Positions 10,560 through 24,800 are shown, counted from the first letter of the stretch. The stretch is 64,000 nt of DNA from Brachionus plicatilis (GCA_010279815.1 QEOQ01000221.1:103088-167087); one strand, 5' to 3'. Notes: generated by a model not told the origin, from the sequence alone. A program made the numbers and translations.

Positions 10560-10880
10560 AAGTGGTAATATTACAACATTTTACGTAATTCTACATCAAA
10601 AAATGTAAGATTACATAAAATTACATCAAATTTAGAATGTAATTATTAAGCTTACGAAAAATGATGTAATATTACGTAAAATTACGTCATTTCAAGTAAA
10701 ACACAACCAAAATGCTTATAGCCAAAAAATTGTAATTTTTGAGACAAAAAATTTGATTTTTAATTAATTTTTTAGATTTTAAAAAATTTTTCTCAACTTG
10801 AAATTCTAAATTTTTTTACATCTTATTACATAATTTTACAAGTAATATTGTTAAAAAATTAAATAAAACGTAATTTTTTG
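10560..10880. repeat. AT-rich repeat with TTACGTAAT/TTACATAAA words
   Basis: Dense repeated words of the type ATTACGTAAAATTACGT and ATTACATAAAATTACATC run through this stretch, in both orientations. It resembles a diverged copy of the palindromic element at 41297-41854, although the CAGTGGTG termini are not seen. Confidence 0.4.
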
Positions 10881-11084
10881 TAATAAAAGGTAATTTGAGT
10901 AAAAAAAAATTTTGCTCAAAAAAAAGCTGCTGTCGATTGAGAAAATCGCCCATTATTACAGATTTAACTAGATAAAATTAAATGACTTGTATGGTGTCTT
11001 AGATACAAAGACTGTGATTTTTCTAATTTCATTTTTTACTGTAAGAAACGTCACTTTACCATTTGACATTACAAGCTACATATC

Positions 11085-11395
11085 CCGAAAGTAAACCATC
11101 TACCGAAAAATTCGCTTCAAAAATTAATATCTGGAGTGGGATATCATTCAATGGTGCTATGAGTTCAATTTAATTTTTTGAATAAAAAATTTAAAGTTAA
11201 TATTGGAACTTATTCAAAAATAACATGAATGCTAAAATGTATAATATTAGCAGACTTTTTGGTGCCTTTTCGCGTATTACATTTTGATTATGGCTTAAAA
11301 AAAAACTAAAAAAAAAACTAACTTGCGATTTAAATCAATTTTGAAAGATAGATCACCCGATTTGAACCCGATTGAGAAACTGAGCTAAAACAATT
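11085..11395 (+). pseudogene. Tc1/mariner transposase relic
   Basis: Around 11110-11160 the translation gives Lys-Ile-Asn-Ile-Trp-Ser-Gly-Ile-Ser-Phe-Asn-Gly-Ala, the region after the first catalytic Asp in Tc1-like transposases (usually V-W-G-G-I-S). Around 11345-11385 it gives Asp-Arg-Ser-Pro-Asp-Leu-Asn-Pro-Ile-Glu-Lys-Leu, the S-P-D-L-N-P-I-E box with the last catalytic residue. The part between is lost or scrambled and frames differ. It is a dead fragment with no terminal repeats found. Confidence 0.65.
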
Positions 11396-11540
11396 TCCAA
11401 GGAAATCGAAGTGCAATAATGAGTCAGAATCTGTAAAGTAAATTTGCGAGTTTCAGGGATCTATTACATTAAAAAAAATCCATTTGAAAGAAAAATTAAA
11501 AAAATTTTCAAAGAAATTTTCTTAAAAAATTTTAAATATC

Positions 11541-11588
11541 TTATTTATTTATTTATTTATTTGTTTATCTGTATCAAGCTCTTTAAGA
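11541..11588 (-). repeat. LINE 3' terminus (isolated copy)
   Basis: In reverse complement this reads AAAGAGCTTGATACAGATAA followed by ACAAATAAATAAATAAATAA. The same terminus with an AATA microsatellite tail ends the LINE relic at 42707-42753 and occurs at 36641-36677, so this is the 3' tip of a further 5'-truncated insertion. Confidence 0.5.
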
Positions 11589-11697
11589 TTAAAAAAAAAA
11601 TAAAAAAAAATATTTTAGAATAAAAATAAATAAAAAAGAATAAAATTTAAAAAAAAATGAGCTAAATAAATAAAAGAGAAAGTTAAAAAAGGTATGA

Positions 11698-12696
11698 CCA
11701 ATTAAATACTAGAAATTTCAAATTTATATTATTAATTTTCAATTTTTAAAATTTGTAAAAAATTTAATTTAATTTAACACTAAAAGGTCCAAGGGGTTTT
11801 TTCCACCCTTTTTGACACTTCTTTTGCAATTTTTTCAATATATCAAATAATTTATGAAATTTTTTTTTCCATCAAATCTAAAATAAATCTGAAATTTAAA
11901 AATTTGAAAAGAGTCTAGAGGGTTTTTTGAACCCACCAGAAATATTTTTTTTTTGTAAAATAAATTGAAGACCAAGACAAAATTGAAGATTAATGATTAA
12001 ATTGCAAAATCTTCTTGAATTAAATATTTCCTTTTATAAATTACACTTTTTTGAACCACATTTCGACTAAAGACACCTTCCAAGCGCTTGAACTTTCTAG
12101 AAATGCGGATGGTACCCAATCACTAGTCTTTGATGATGATGATAATGATTATAAGGAAAATGACGACTTTGATAATTATTTTGAAGATGAAATCAACTCT
12201 AGAAAGGCCAAATTTTTTTATACAATAAAAGTCCAAAGAAGCTGACCAAACTTTTTTTGACTTCATAACACATACAGAACCTTATCTAACCTTTGTCCCA
12301 ATTGAAATCACTAAACTCCAATAAGCTATTAAAAATATTAAAGATACTGCAGCACCAAATATGATTCACAACCTTTCTTTAAAAAATATCCCAAAAAAAC
12401 TCTTACCGAAATATTAAATTTTTTGATCTAAGTCTCAGCAAAGGAGTACATTTTACGGGTTCAAAAAACCCACTAGACTCTTTTCAAATTTTTATATTTT
12501 AGATTTGATTTGATGGAAAAAAATGTCATAAATTATTTGATATATTGAAAAAAAAGCAAAAGAAGTGTCAAAAAGGGTGGAAAAAACCCCTTGGACCTTT
12601 TAGTGTTAAATTAAATTAAATTTTTTACAAATTTTAAAAATCGAAAATAATTTAATAATTAATAATATAAATTTGAAATTTCTAGTATTTAATTGG
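11698..12696. mobile_element. inverted-repeat element, about 250-bp arms, TTAA in arms, acidic ORF remnant inside
   Basis: The ends CCAATTAAATACTAGAAATT and its reverse complement match. The arms (11698-11950 and 12455-12696) share a box starting TTAACACTAAAAGGTCCAAG. Within the centre, 12051-12245 encodes an Asp/Glu-rich stretch like the acidic N-termini of piggyBac transposases, followed by stops. The TTAA plus CACTA arrangement at 11774 and 12609 would fit a piggyBac-like terminus, but the inverted repeat continues about 75 bp beyond it. Superfamily is therefore left open. No functional transposase remains. Confidence 0.6.
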
Positions 12697-12829
12697 GCTT
12701 AAGTGAAGAAAATTTTGCTTAAAAAGTTCAGAAAAAAATTGAACTGAACCTATTTGGAACATGCTTTTTAAAATATTTTAAGTTACAAACTCTTTTAATT
12801 TTCAGCTTTAGTTTACAAGATTTGGTAAA

Positions 12830-14692
12830 ATGAGCATAGATTTAGGCGTTTACTTTGGTGGCAGTTCAATGAGCATAGCCTTCTCAAAAGATGACAAACT
12901 TTCAATAATAGTCAACGAGTCCGGCGATCGTTCAACGCCGTCTATTTTAGCCATTGAGGAAAATGAATTTTCAGTTGGTTTGCCTGCCAAACAGAATAGA
13001 ATTAGAAACTCGAAAAATACTATACTACACTCAAAGCAGTTCATATGCAAAAACAGCAGTCAAATCGATCAATCGATCAAACAAAAAATCGACTGTGAAG
13101 TAATTAGATAAATTTAAAAAAACAAAATTTAATTTAAATTAACAAAGTTTAAAGATTTGAATGAAAAAGAGGTTGTTTTTGAGGTTGAAAAAAATTCCCA
13201 ACCGTACCAACTAAGTCTGACCGAAGCCATAGAACGGCAAATTAAATATCTAAATAGTACGAAAAAGTTTTTGTTATCAATTAAATTTTGACATTTTTTT
13301 TAAGATTTGGCCAAGACAAATCTTGGCGTTAAAGAGTGCCGAGCTGTTTTATCAATCCCGCTAAATTTCACCAAAGAACAGACAGAATTTTTGAAAAATT
13401 GTGCCGAAAAAAGCGGCTTCCAAGTCCTGAGAATGATTCGGAACCCATTTGCAGCATGCATGGCCTACGAACTTGATGATGACAACTCGAATGATTCGTG
13501 AGTACAAAAAAATATATTTTTTTTTCTTTAAACTAATTTAAAATTTATTAAATATAAATTTAAAAATTTAATAGTTAATTTTTAGTATTCATCCAAATTA
13601 AACTTTGTACAAGAATTATTTTAGTTTACCAAATGGGCGGAAATTCAATAGAATTAACGCTAATCAGTTTATCAAATGGACTGTATCGATTGATCGACTC
13701 AGTTGATCTAAAATCCGGAGGTGACCAGTTCACTGAAATAATCACCGAAATTTTAATTGAAGAATTTAAAAAGTATAATAAAATTTAAAAAAAAAAAATT
13801 TTTTTTTATTTTTTTTTTTAAGAAAGAACAAAGCTGATCCCAGAGGAAATAAGCGAAGTATGTTCAAGCTGAAGTCAAATGCCGAAGAGTTGAAGCACAT
13901 TCTGTCCACTATGGAAAGAGCTCATTGCTCAATCGATGCCTTGTACGATGGAATTGACTTCGACTATCACTTGACCAGACAGCGCTTCGAAAGCGCTTGT
14001 ACCAAAGTATACCAGCAAATACTTCAGCCAATTGATGACTTGCTCAAAAGAAATAATTTAAATGAGGAAAATATAGATAAGGTTGTATTGTGCGGAGCTG
14101 GCACTAAAATGTGCAGGCTTCAAACGCTTCTGAAGCAAAAATTTGGTGAGAGCAAACTGTTGAATTATTTGTCTCCAGATGAAGTAATAGCTCTGGGAAA
14201 TGCCAAGCAATGTGCCATCTTGTTCAACAGCAAATTGAAAAAGTCAAGTGAAAATGATAGATTTTTTAAGAGTTTGTCTAGTCCGGTTTACTTACAAGTC
14301 GGAGATAGTCCTGATAGAATTTTGATAGCCAAGAAAAATACTCCGCTGCCATTAAAGCGAAACTTGAATTTAGAATTCGATTTAGCAGCGCCCAGATTGG
14401 TATTCCTGGAAGCTGATGATAAAATTTTGGCAACTGTAAGAAATCACTGTAATAACAATGGAGTAAAAGATAATTTTTTATTTTTTTTAAGATAAAGCTG
14501 GAAAGTTTTAAGAGTAAAGAAATTGGAATTTTGTTTCAAATTAAATTGTAATTTTATTTAAAGATGAAAATTTTTTTAGAATTAATTCCATTTTTTTTTT
14601 AAAGAAATGAAACAATTGAAATTTCGGTAACAGAGACCAATAGTAACGAAAGAATATCGCTGTTTTTAAATTCAGAGGAAAATCCTGAATAA
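12830..14692 (+). CDS. HSPA14: HSPA14-type (Hsp70L1/Ssz-like) Hsp70 family protein, 495 aa
   Basis: Seven exons join in frame: 12830-13099, 13148-13256, 13305-13497, 13614-13772, 13823-14435, 14492-14547, 14605-14692 (introns 48-116 bases). The product is 495 aa against about 509 in human HSPA14. It contains the phosphate-1 region D-L-G-V-Y-F-G-G, A-A-K-Q-type N-R-I-R-N segment, M-G-G-N-S phosphate-2 region, D-P-R-G-N-K-R-S, and V-V-L-C-G-A-G near residue 330, all collinear with HSPA14. Like that family it has only a short substrate-domain remnant. In other animals HSPA14 pairs with DNAJC2 in the ribosome-associated complex, which assists nascent chains in the cytosol. The seventh exon ends in a divergent acidic tail. 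AATAAA lies at 14722. Exon 4 start at 13614 was preferred over a nearer AG because it restores the conserved I-L-V-Y-Q frame. Confidence 0.9.
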
Positions 14693-15536
14693 TAATATAA
14701 TTTTTAGCTTTTTTTTTCTTGAATAAATAATATTATTCAAGCAAATATTTTTATTTGTATATAATTTACATATCAAACAATAAATTTAGGTATTTTTTTA
14801 AACTAATGCTATTAAAGACTACTGGATACCAGGTGAGATCCCATGAGGGTACAAGTGAATTTTTTGAGATAAAAGTTGCTTTTCTTTGGAAATATAATTT
14901 TTGAGTCTAATTATTAGATTTGAAGAATTTATAAGCAGTTAAAAATTGCTTATAGAGAAAAAAATAAAAGACATGTCAGCTAATATTTAATCAAAAGAAC
15001 TCTCTAAAATAAATTATATAAAGGCAATTCATTAACTTAGAATAAGAAATTAATATCAAATTTAGGAAAGTTGATGAGGTCGAAATTTTTTATTTTTTTA
15101 ATTATCTGAATTTTTCTTGTAAAGTTCAACTAAAATTGTTCTGAATTTCTTGTCACTTTTTATTCAATTTAAATCAAACTTTAATAGCTCAGTCGATATT
15201 TATTTTTTTAGTTTTAGACCATCTTGATTTATTTTGAACACCGGGTCACTAAATATTTATTTTTTTTTAAATCTTAGGTAAAAATAGTTTTTCAAATTAG
15301 TGCCCCATTTTTTGTAAATAAATATATCATGGAGAAGTTTGCGAGGTTTTTTGGTAGACTGTAGATTTGTCAATCAAACATAGTGAATTTGGTATAAGAC
15401 GAAATTTTTAAAAGTCAAAATTTCCTTAAAATCATTAATTTGTCTTTTTGAGATGAAATTTTGAGTTAATTGTCAGCGAAATTTCCTTTCATCACACACT
15501 TGATTCTTTATATGATAAAAATTAAAAATGAGTATA

Positions 15537-15968
15537 TTTTTTGTTAGCAGATAAATATTTTTTTAGTGTATAATTTAATTCATAAAAAAGAGATAAAAAA
15601 TAAATATAAGTGTATAAACATTTTTCTTCAGAATATATTTATTTTTTTAGAAGAGACAATTAATTAAAACAATTACAAAATTAAATTACAAAAAAAATAC
15701 AAACAAAGTAATTAACACACGACTTGATCTTGAACTGCTACTAGACTTGAAGCCAAAACAAGTTGATTTTGATTAGAAACATTAACGATTGAATAATTTA
15801 CTATTTGAATCGTACTTACAAACTCTTGTAGAATTATCTACCTTTGAAAATAATTATTAATTTTAGTTTATATTTATCCCCTACAAAAATAATTTATCCA
15901 CTTATTTTTTTATCTCCTTTTTATTAAAAAAATTATACACTAAAAATATATTTATCTCCTAACGAAAA
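15537..15968. mobile_element. MITE-like element with about 75-bp terminal inverted repeats
   Basis: The left end (about 15539-15613) contains GATAAATATTTTTTTAGTGT and the right end (about 15885-15968) contains its reverse complement, extended through AAAAGGAGATAAAAAA. The match covers about 75 bases per arm with few mismatches. The 270-base centre is non-coding. Superfamily and target duplication are not clear. Confidence 0.6.
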
Positions 15969-18900
15969 ACTAAGCCAATTAAAAATTAATGTCCTCTTAA
16001 CTTCGGTTATCTTTTATTTGTTGGAACATTTTATAAAATAAAAATCTAAATAATTTTTTAGAAATAATTATTTTATGTTTTTGTAAAAATTTTGATAATT
16101 GTTTATTTTGAAATTGAATGAAAGCAATCAGTTTTTAAAAGTTCCAGTTAAGCAATTTTATCCCAGTTTTATTTAATTTTCCCAGATTAGGGACTTTTTT
16201 GTTCGAGTTTCCTAGAAAAAGAGCATTGTTTTATGATTTTCTCTCTTGGAAAATTTCTTTTTTTATGTTTAATTTCTATAGATTTTTGATAGATTTTACC
16301 ACTTCCCCATATTTTTTTTAATCAAATTAGATTTTAAAAAAAATTACTCTCAAACTAAATAAAAATAAATTTTAACAAAAAAAATCCCAAATCAGGGAAT
16401 ATTAAATAAAGCTGTGACATACAAAAAAAAATTAATTTATAAAATTTTGTTTTCAAAATAGGTATAAGCTTTCATTTGAATTTATCTTGAATTTTCCATT
16501 CTAAAATTGAAAAGTAAAGTTTTATTAACACCTATCATATTATATATTAGAAAAAACATCAGAGGTATTATAATTTTTTTTTTAACTAAGGATATGAGGA
16601 GATATTAACTAACAGACCTGAGAGAAAAAATCGAAAAAAACAGATTGTAAACTTTTCGTTTTTTTAAATTCACAAAAATATTAATTGATACTAAAGTATA
16701 ATTTATTTAAAAAAAAAATTGTCAGCGATTTATAAAAATATTTTGTTCTTATTTAAGAACATGCAAATAATGAGTGTGAAAGAAAAAAAAATATTGACAA
16801 AAATGAAATTCAAAATAACCAAAATAATGGATCAAGATATTTTTTTTAAAAATAAAAGAAATTCAAAATATTAAAATAATTTTTCATTTTTATCTGTATT
16901 GGAACAATAATAAACTCTTTTATTCAATTAAAGTTTGAAAGCAAAGTTTAAATTTTCAATTTTTTGTTAAATTTATTCAATAAAATGCTTATATTTGATT
17001 AATTTATGAATTTAAATTTGAAAAAAAAAATAACCTCTTGAAGAAATATCAGCTACGGAAATAAAATTTTTCACAAAAATAAATGATTAAAAATAAGCGT
17101 TTTTAATTTCACTAAAATATTTTTAAAAATTTTACAACTATTAATTAGATCTAGACATTTTCATTGGAATCATTATCATTCTGTCTTAGACCATCACTAA
17201 AAGAATTTTATTTTATTTATGATAGTTCTAATTAATTAGTGAAAATAAAAAATTTATTCTTTTTGCTCAAAATTTTATGGTCCTAAAAGTCAAAAATTCA
17301 AAAAAGTGAGTTCAAAAATTTGTTCGGAATTTTTTTTTCAGTTTTTGATTCTGCAAAAAATACAAATACAAAAAATGAAATACCAAAATGAAAATGTTTA
17401 CGAAATCATATATTTTTTAATCTTAAAGGATACAACTAATAATTTCGGTGCTAATCTTCGAGGCGGGGGTAGCCAAAGAAATTATTCTTTTACCCCCCTA
17501 GAAAATTATATCTAATTTAAATGAGAATTTCCACCATTTTCGCTGTTGATGTGATATGGTTTCCGCTCTAGATGATTCAAATTCACAATCTTCATAATAA
17601 TTATTTAGGTATCTTTTGAAAAAAAAATTTTTTTCTAATTTACTTTTTCTGATCAAGCAATAAAATGATGTATCACTGAAAAAATTAATTAATTTTAAAT
17701 TTAAAATCTTTAGATAATTTGATAAAAAGTGCTTCTTTTACAATAAATTATATTTTCATAAATAATTACCGAAATTAAACAAACAAAATTTCCTTAAATT
17801 TTTAAAATAATTAAATTTAACATTTAAAAGTAGATCTTTACAACAAATGACTAACCTCGTGTTCAAATAAAACAAATTCAACAAAAGAAAGCTTGAGCAA
17901 AAAAACTAATTCAATTTATAATTATCACTTGTAAATAAATAGCTCAAATTTTGACGTGATTCAAATCAATAAAGCAAATAATTTGTTTAAAGAACGTGGC
18001 TTAAGTGAGAAAATTTCAATTATTTAATAGAAAACAAAAAGCCTAGATTAGTTAATAAAATTCACTTTTCAAATGACAATTTAAAATAGTTTAAATTTTT
18101 TCTATATTTTTTTTGTACTCTCTTATTCTAATTTTATTTTTACTTCTCCTGAAGGAGATTAATTAAATTCAAATAAATAAAACAACAAAAATTCATTTAA
18201 TGTTCCATTTTATTTGTCATTTATAAAAGGTAAATTTTTGTTTCATTTAGCAGCTTAATACCTTTATGTTTGTAAATCTGATTAAGCAATTATTTATGAA
18301 AAAAAAAAATCTTAAACTCGTTCCTTGGAGCTTTGCTTTGCAAAATAATATTTGTCTTTAAAATAAAATTACTTTTCTGAATCCAGAACTCAGACAAATT
18401 TGCCCAAAATTTTAATTTTCAAAAATTCAAAACAAATAGCAGTCTTTTAATAAAAAATAGAATTAATTTTTTTTTTCATAAACCCCTGTTTGAAAAGGAT
18501 TAAATTCGTGAAACTTTTAATAGATAAAGATAGCGGGAAGCAAACAGTCCTAAGTCCGCTATTTTGTGCCAAACAAATAAATGAATGATGGATACAGGCC
18601 ACATCCAAATGGTTGCTTGGTCTTTCAAAATTTAGCAAAGTGATCAATACTGGACAGCTTAATTAAATTTAAACAGCTAAGACAAACATTTCATTTTCTA
18701 CTGCTGGTCCAATTTGACATCTTTTAATATGCAAATTAAGAGACAAAAATCGGTAGACTATGTACACATTTTGTTTGTTAAAGGACAAAGTACCAATAGC
18801 GGACTGTTTACATTGAAGTGCAACCAAGCGGAATAATTTTGTTAGCTGAATATTTAGCCTAAATTGACAGTATGTTGACGTCTTTCATTGAGACGAAATG

Positions 18901-20271
18901 TCTTATAAACTTTTGCTTCTCAAAACTTTAAATATTTACACAAATCTTTGAGCTACAAATTGAATTTTGTCATCATGTCCACAAACACCTTCATTCAAAT
19001 TCAAATGAACTGTTAAAATTTTTTTAAATAAACTTTTCAAAACGTCAATTGAATCCGAGGTCGAATATTTGACTTTTGAGGTGCCAGGCTGATTTAAAAT
19101 TAGACCGACCTCGATTTAAAAAGTATTTTTAGATCAAAAGATAGCTGCATCTTTAAATAAACAGTCTAAAAAAAAACTAAAATTTATTACATAAGAACTA
19201 ATTCTTAAAATATGCACAGAAGTCTTTTAAAGTAATAAAAAAAAAAACTTTTTTTTTTAAATTTTATTTTTTAATAGATTCATAAATTTAATGTAAATAA
19301 AAGTCGCATTTTCTTAAGTTGTTTTGCAAAAAAAGAAAATTTTTTAATTTTTTAGTGTCAATCAAGTTGAGAGTGTTGTTTTTTTGGAATGATCAAAAAT
19401 CTCAATTAGATTACTAGCAATGTCTAAGAGTATTTTTGGCAAAAAAATAATCTCTTGCGGTAACCATGAACACGCAGAGACAGAGACAAAAATAAAAAGG
19501 TTTACTTAGAGTGACAAATTGTGTAATTAAAGAATAATTTATGACTTGTTATAAATATTTCTAAACGAGCTATAAAATGTTTGAAGGACATGGCCCGAGT
19601 GAGAAAATTCGCTTTTTCAAGTACTCGCCTAAAATATCAAAATAATAAATATGCTTTTTATTAACATCTTGGGGTCCAGGCGAGTGAATAATTTAATTGC
19701 TTTATTTTGAATAGAAAGGTAAATTTCAAGTTAGCTTTCAAGAATTGTTCACATTTAAAAAAGTGGTTTAAATATTTAGATTTTTAACAAAAAAAATCCA
19801 GTTGGCTTTAGAATGATTTAATATTCAGACAGTATCAAGCAGGTAATTTGAAAATTATGCAATCAAAATGAGTCACCATTTAAAATTAAAATTAAAACTT
19901 TTTTTTTTTAATTTATAAAAAGAAAGGGAGTTAATTTAAAAATTACCCATTTTAATTTTTTTCCTATAAATGAAATTTAAATTTTAAAAACAGCCAAGTT
20001 CTCTAAAGGTAAGAATTTATCTCTCTTTAAGGAGGTTTTTTTTTCTAAATTCACAAAGGTAGCAATTTGATTTTACAACTGAATTGACTATTTTTTTAAG
20101 AATTTTTTAAATAGATTCATAATTTTTACATTTGGCCCATATTAAAATCGCATTTTCTGATTACATTAAATGTAATTCATTTTTGAACTTTCAATAATTA
20201 CGCTGCTATAAAATACTTAATTGTTTTAATGATTTTTTTTTTCATTTAAAAAAAATTATTTAAATTAAGAA

Positions 20272-20880
20272 ATTATTTATTTGAGCTTTAAAAATGTTCA
20301 GCAAAAAAACATCGGGTCTTGTCTCTGGAAGAATATTTATTTTTTAAGGGAAAACTTTTCAGTTAAAATTTGTGTTTTTTTTTGATTTTAGAAATTAAGA
20401 ATAATTATTAAATAATAAAATTAATAATTAAAAAAAAAATATTGTTTTAAACAAGCTAAAATAATTTAAATAATTAAATTTTTTAATTTGATTTTTTAAA
20501 TATTAAATATCAGTAATTTACATTCGATTTTTCGATTAAAAAATTGAAAAAAATTAATCAAATTATTTATTTGAGCTTTAAAAATGTTCAGTAAAAAAAC
20601 ATCAGGTCTTGTCTTCTTTACCAGCAGTCTTTTATCTGGAAGAATATTATTTCTTAAAGGAGAACTTTTCAGTTAAAATTTGTGTTTGTTTTTGATTTTA
20701 AAAATTAAAAATAATCACTAAATTCAAGTTATTTTATAAAATATCAGAAAATTTTTACCCAGAAGCAGGGTATAACATAAAATTAATAATTAAAAAAAAA
20801 TATTTTTTTAAATAATTTTAGTTATTAAATTTTTTATTTTCTAAAAATAAAAATTAGTAATTTACATTCGATCCTTCCAT
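20272..20880. repeat. tandem duplication of about 290 bp
   Basis: The segment beginning AATTATTTATTTGAGCTTTA at 20272 starts again at 20561 and remains alignable to about 20880. Differences are point changes plus a roughly 20-base insertion (around 20616) in the second copy. It is non-coding. The copies have drifted, so the duplication is not recent. Confidence 0.7.
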
Positions 20881-21832
20881 TAAAAAATAAATAAAAATTT
20901 TGAAAAAAATTCCAATTTTTAATAGAATGAAAAAAAATGTAGTATTTTTCAACAAAATCATTATTCAAAGCGGAAAATATGAAAAGCCAAATTTTTCAGA
21001 AAATTGACAGCTAAAGAGCAAACTGGGTCATTTTGGCAACAATTACTTCCTTCAAGACCTAATTTCGAAAAAAGTAATCCAGCAAACACTAGCGATAAAA
21101 TTGGGACGCATATCCCGATAATTTTGTAATGAGATATATCATTACAACTTAATCAAAGATAAATAACTTAATTAAAAACTTAAAGTAATTTTTTTGCTAA
21201 ATATTTGGCGATTATTTAATCTAAGTAAGTTTTAGGCAAAATATTTCACCTTATTTAGTAATCCAGCGACAAATATGCGCTTCAAAAAACAATCACCTAT
21301 CACTTGGGGGGTATTAGACTAAGTATCTTATTATAAAACAGTTTTAATTGCAAGTTTATTTATAAATAACTGGAATATCAAGGTGTTTTTGTTTTGTTTT
21401 TGTGATACAAATATTTTGTCGAGAAAAGATAGATTTTTCAAAATATTTTCTAGCTATTAATTTAAATCTAATTAGAAAAAAGTATTTAAAGTGGCCGATT
21501 TGATAGGTACTCGAATAGTCGAGCGCTTTTAAAGTTATTATTTTTGACCGCTTCAAATTTTAATGCAATTTTAAATGGTCTTAAATTGTTTCAATTGCGT
21601 TTCAGACAAATAGGATTAAGCTCGGTCATTAACAATTAATTTAATAACTATTTTGGTCTAGAGTTTAAATGCTGTAATAAATAAAATTTAAACATTTTTT
21701 TCACTCATTGCACTGACCCTTTTTGTTTTAACTAAATAAAATTTGTGAAAAAAAAAAAAAAAAACTTAATTTTTAAATTTATTAATTTTAGATCTGTGAC
21801 AAATGCATTTAAATTAAAAATCTCATTTCAAA

Positions 21833-24800
21833 ATGACCACTAAACTAGGCTTTTTCTCGCTGCTACTTTTGCTGATTTTATTTTCTGATTGTGTTCACGG
21901 ATTTACAAATATGTTCGGCGAGTTGTTCAGCGATCTGCGCTTTGGTAAGATTTTGGGTCTGAACAAAAAAATATGAAATTCTTATCTGTGTGGTTTTTAA
22001 GGCACGCTTGAAAGTGACATTCTGGGCCAGGCTTTTCCAGGCAAGCTAAAGTGTGCCCAAGGCTCTTTTCCCTTCAATGGCTCTTGTTATTTTATATCGA
22101 ATAAGAAATACATAGAAAAGGACTCAAATGAGGTGATTAACTATTTGGTGCACATGATAGAAAAAAAAAGTGGTCTTCAGTCAAATATTGGCATTGGTAT
22201 GGACAAGTCGGATCTTCCCGAAAAAGCCCGCTTCGAAGAAGCAAAGTTTTACTGTGACCGATTGGAACTGTACTCTTCGTTGATCCAATTCAATGAGAGC
22301 AATGCTGAATTTGATTTTATTTCCAATTTACTTAAAAATTTTACTTCTTCTCAAAGTGGAAAATATTATGAGCAAAAATATTGGATCGGACTGGTTTATA
22401 GTATTTTTTTTTATTTTTTAAAAAATAAAAAAAATTTTTTTTTAATTTTTATTAGACACAACTTTGAAATGGATAAATGGAATGGATTTTAAAAATGCTG
22501 ACTTGGAGGATTTGGTCAAGCCTTCCAATGACAAATACCGAAGATGCGCCTATTTAAATGTCCGAGACAATGGCGACTTGATTATCGAATGGGCTAATTG
22601 TATCAATGATCAACACAATTACATTTGTAAATATGGTAAGTTAATGATGAATAATTTTCAAAATATTTAAATTTGGCAAAGAATCTAATAATTAAGTTTA
22701 ATTTTGATTATTTAAAGTTTTTTTGGAGCTTTTTTTTTATATTGTCCCTTATAGGCCATCATTTCGGTGCTAATTGATTTAATTTTTTTGAGATTAGTTT
22801 TTGATTATTTTATGAAAAAAAAGTGAAATTTTTATTCTAGATCATAAATTAGTTCTGTAAATTTTATCAAAAATTTTTTTTTTTACAAAAAAAATTTTTA
22901 ATTTCTCTTCTTCCTTATTCGAATGTTGTCTTAAGTCATTCGGTTACTTTTATTTTTCAGAATTTGGTGCTGTTACCTGTGTAAAATAAAAGAAGAAAAA
23001 AAATTATAATTCTTGCCTTACGGCAACGGCCCATTTTTTTTCAAAAAAGTACAACAAATAACAATAACATGATTTTTAAGAAATTTAAGTTTATTTAAGA
23101 AATTTGAATTTTTGAACAGATAAAAAGTGCTAAAAATATAAATTAAATTAGCTTTTTTATTTGAGAAGATTAAAGGAAGAGGTAAATACAAGAAAAAACA
23201 ATATAGACAAAAGAAAAAATAGTATCTTATTTTTGTATTGTTAATTTACAAAGATATAACCGAAGCGTAATTAAAAATAAAAATGAATTAATATTTATAC
23301 ATTAATTTTTAACCCTAGAAAGCCCGGTGTATATGAAAAAAAAATGTAATTTCCTTTTTTTAACAAATAAGAATAATTATATTTAATAACTCAATAATTT
23401 TCTTTGAAATTTCAGAAAAAAAACTGTATTAATCTCAAAAATATTAAGATTTTAATTTTAAAAATCTGGGTCTAAAAAAGTTATCAATTGATCTAGTTTC
23501 AAAAAGTATGAATCACTTTAGCTTTATCAAAAGATGGAAAACAAAGATAGATAAAAAAATATAGAATCTAAAATAAAGAAAAAAAATATAAAATTGTAAC
23601 TTAAGAAAATAAAACATAGAAATAAAAAATTAATATAGATATTTAAATATTTAAATAGATAGAATTTTTTTGAGTGTTTTATTTAACAATTATAAGTGAC
23701 TTTATTAAGCTATTTATATTATTTTAAATACGGATAATTCTTCTAGCAAAAGAAGTATAAAGCAATGTATTAAATTTGAATTATTTTTAAATGGTATCAT
23801 TAATTTATTGGACGATAAGGTAAAAGAATAATTATTCAAATAAAAAAAATTATTTTAATCAATTAATTTATTTCTATATTTTTTTTCTATCATCAGACAC
23901 TTCTATAAAAAAAAATTCTATTTTTTGAACGATGACCAAAAAAATTATACGACGTTTGCTAATTCTTTTACTAAAATTACTGATTTCCAAAAAAGTGCAA
24001 AACATTTTTATTGAGACCAAATAAAATTAACTTCCCTCAACTGCCGCTTCATCCATAGTTGTATCGTCTAGTCTTAATGTATTTTCAAAATTTTCGCAAA
24101 TGATTGACAAGAAAGCTTTGTCCAAATCTTGATTTGTCGAACCAGACCTACAATTTTACTGAATTACCAATTGCTGCTTTCACTTCGTTGCTACCACTTG
24201 TGAGGCTAGTGGATAGTTAAAGTGGATCTTTGTTTTAATATTCTTTTAAATTAAATCAAATCAATAAAAATGTAGCGATCATTTATAACCATTCGCCTTA
24301 ATTAATATTTAAGATTAAAAGTTAAGTAATAGAATATTAAAATTCATAAATAAAATAAAGGAGTGTCTATTGCAACACTATGTGTCAATAGTATAGGCTA
24401 TTGACAAATGATATGATTTTTTATCTAAGATTTTTTTAAAATTTTTATCATATAAAGGAGTTTTTAATTGAAATATAAAAAAATAAATTTTTAAGTCAAA
24501 AGAAAACCAAATATTTTATAATAATTTATTTTATGGATCGCGTATGCTTTGAAACAGGACTTTGTGTATCGACCAAAAAGTTTTTCAACCTTTTCTCTTG
24601 GTCAATAAACTCTTGCTACCAGGCAAACATCTTATCGCTGTTTAGCGTTTATTGGATTAGATAAAAATATCCCAAATTCGCAATTTTGAAGATTTATTAC
24701 AGAGTTTTGCAGAATCAGTATATTGGTGGTACAGGAATATATCTATTAAATAAATATATATTCTTTTAATCTTTTTTATTCACAGTTAAATGCATTTATT

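Larger units (their letters stand above)
14728..21832. other. 7-kb AT-rich intergenic stretch
   Basis: Apart from the inverted-repeat element at 15537-15968 and the local duplication at 20272-20880, I see no gene, tRNA or recognisable element here. Open frames are short and AT-driven. Two faintly alike passages (near 17940-18010 and 19540-19600, each with AGTGAGAAAATT) hint at older duplicated sequence. Confidence 0.5.

Noticed and set aside
18510..18840. Paired words AAGTCCGCTATT and AATAGCGGACTG as a possible inverted-repeat element
   Set aside because: Only about 30 bases per side align, with gaps, and no duplication flanks them.
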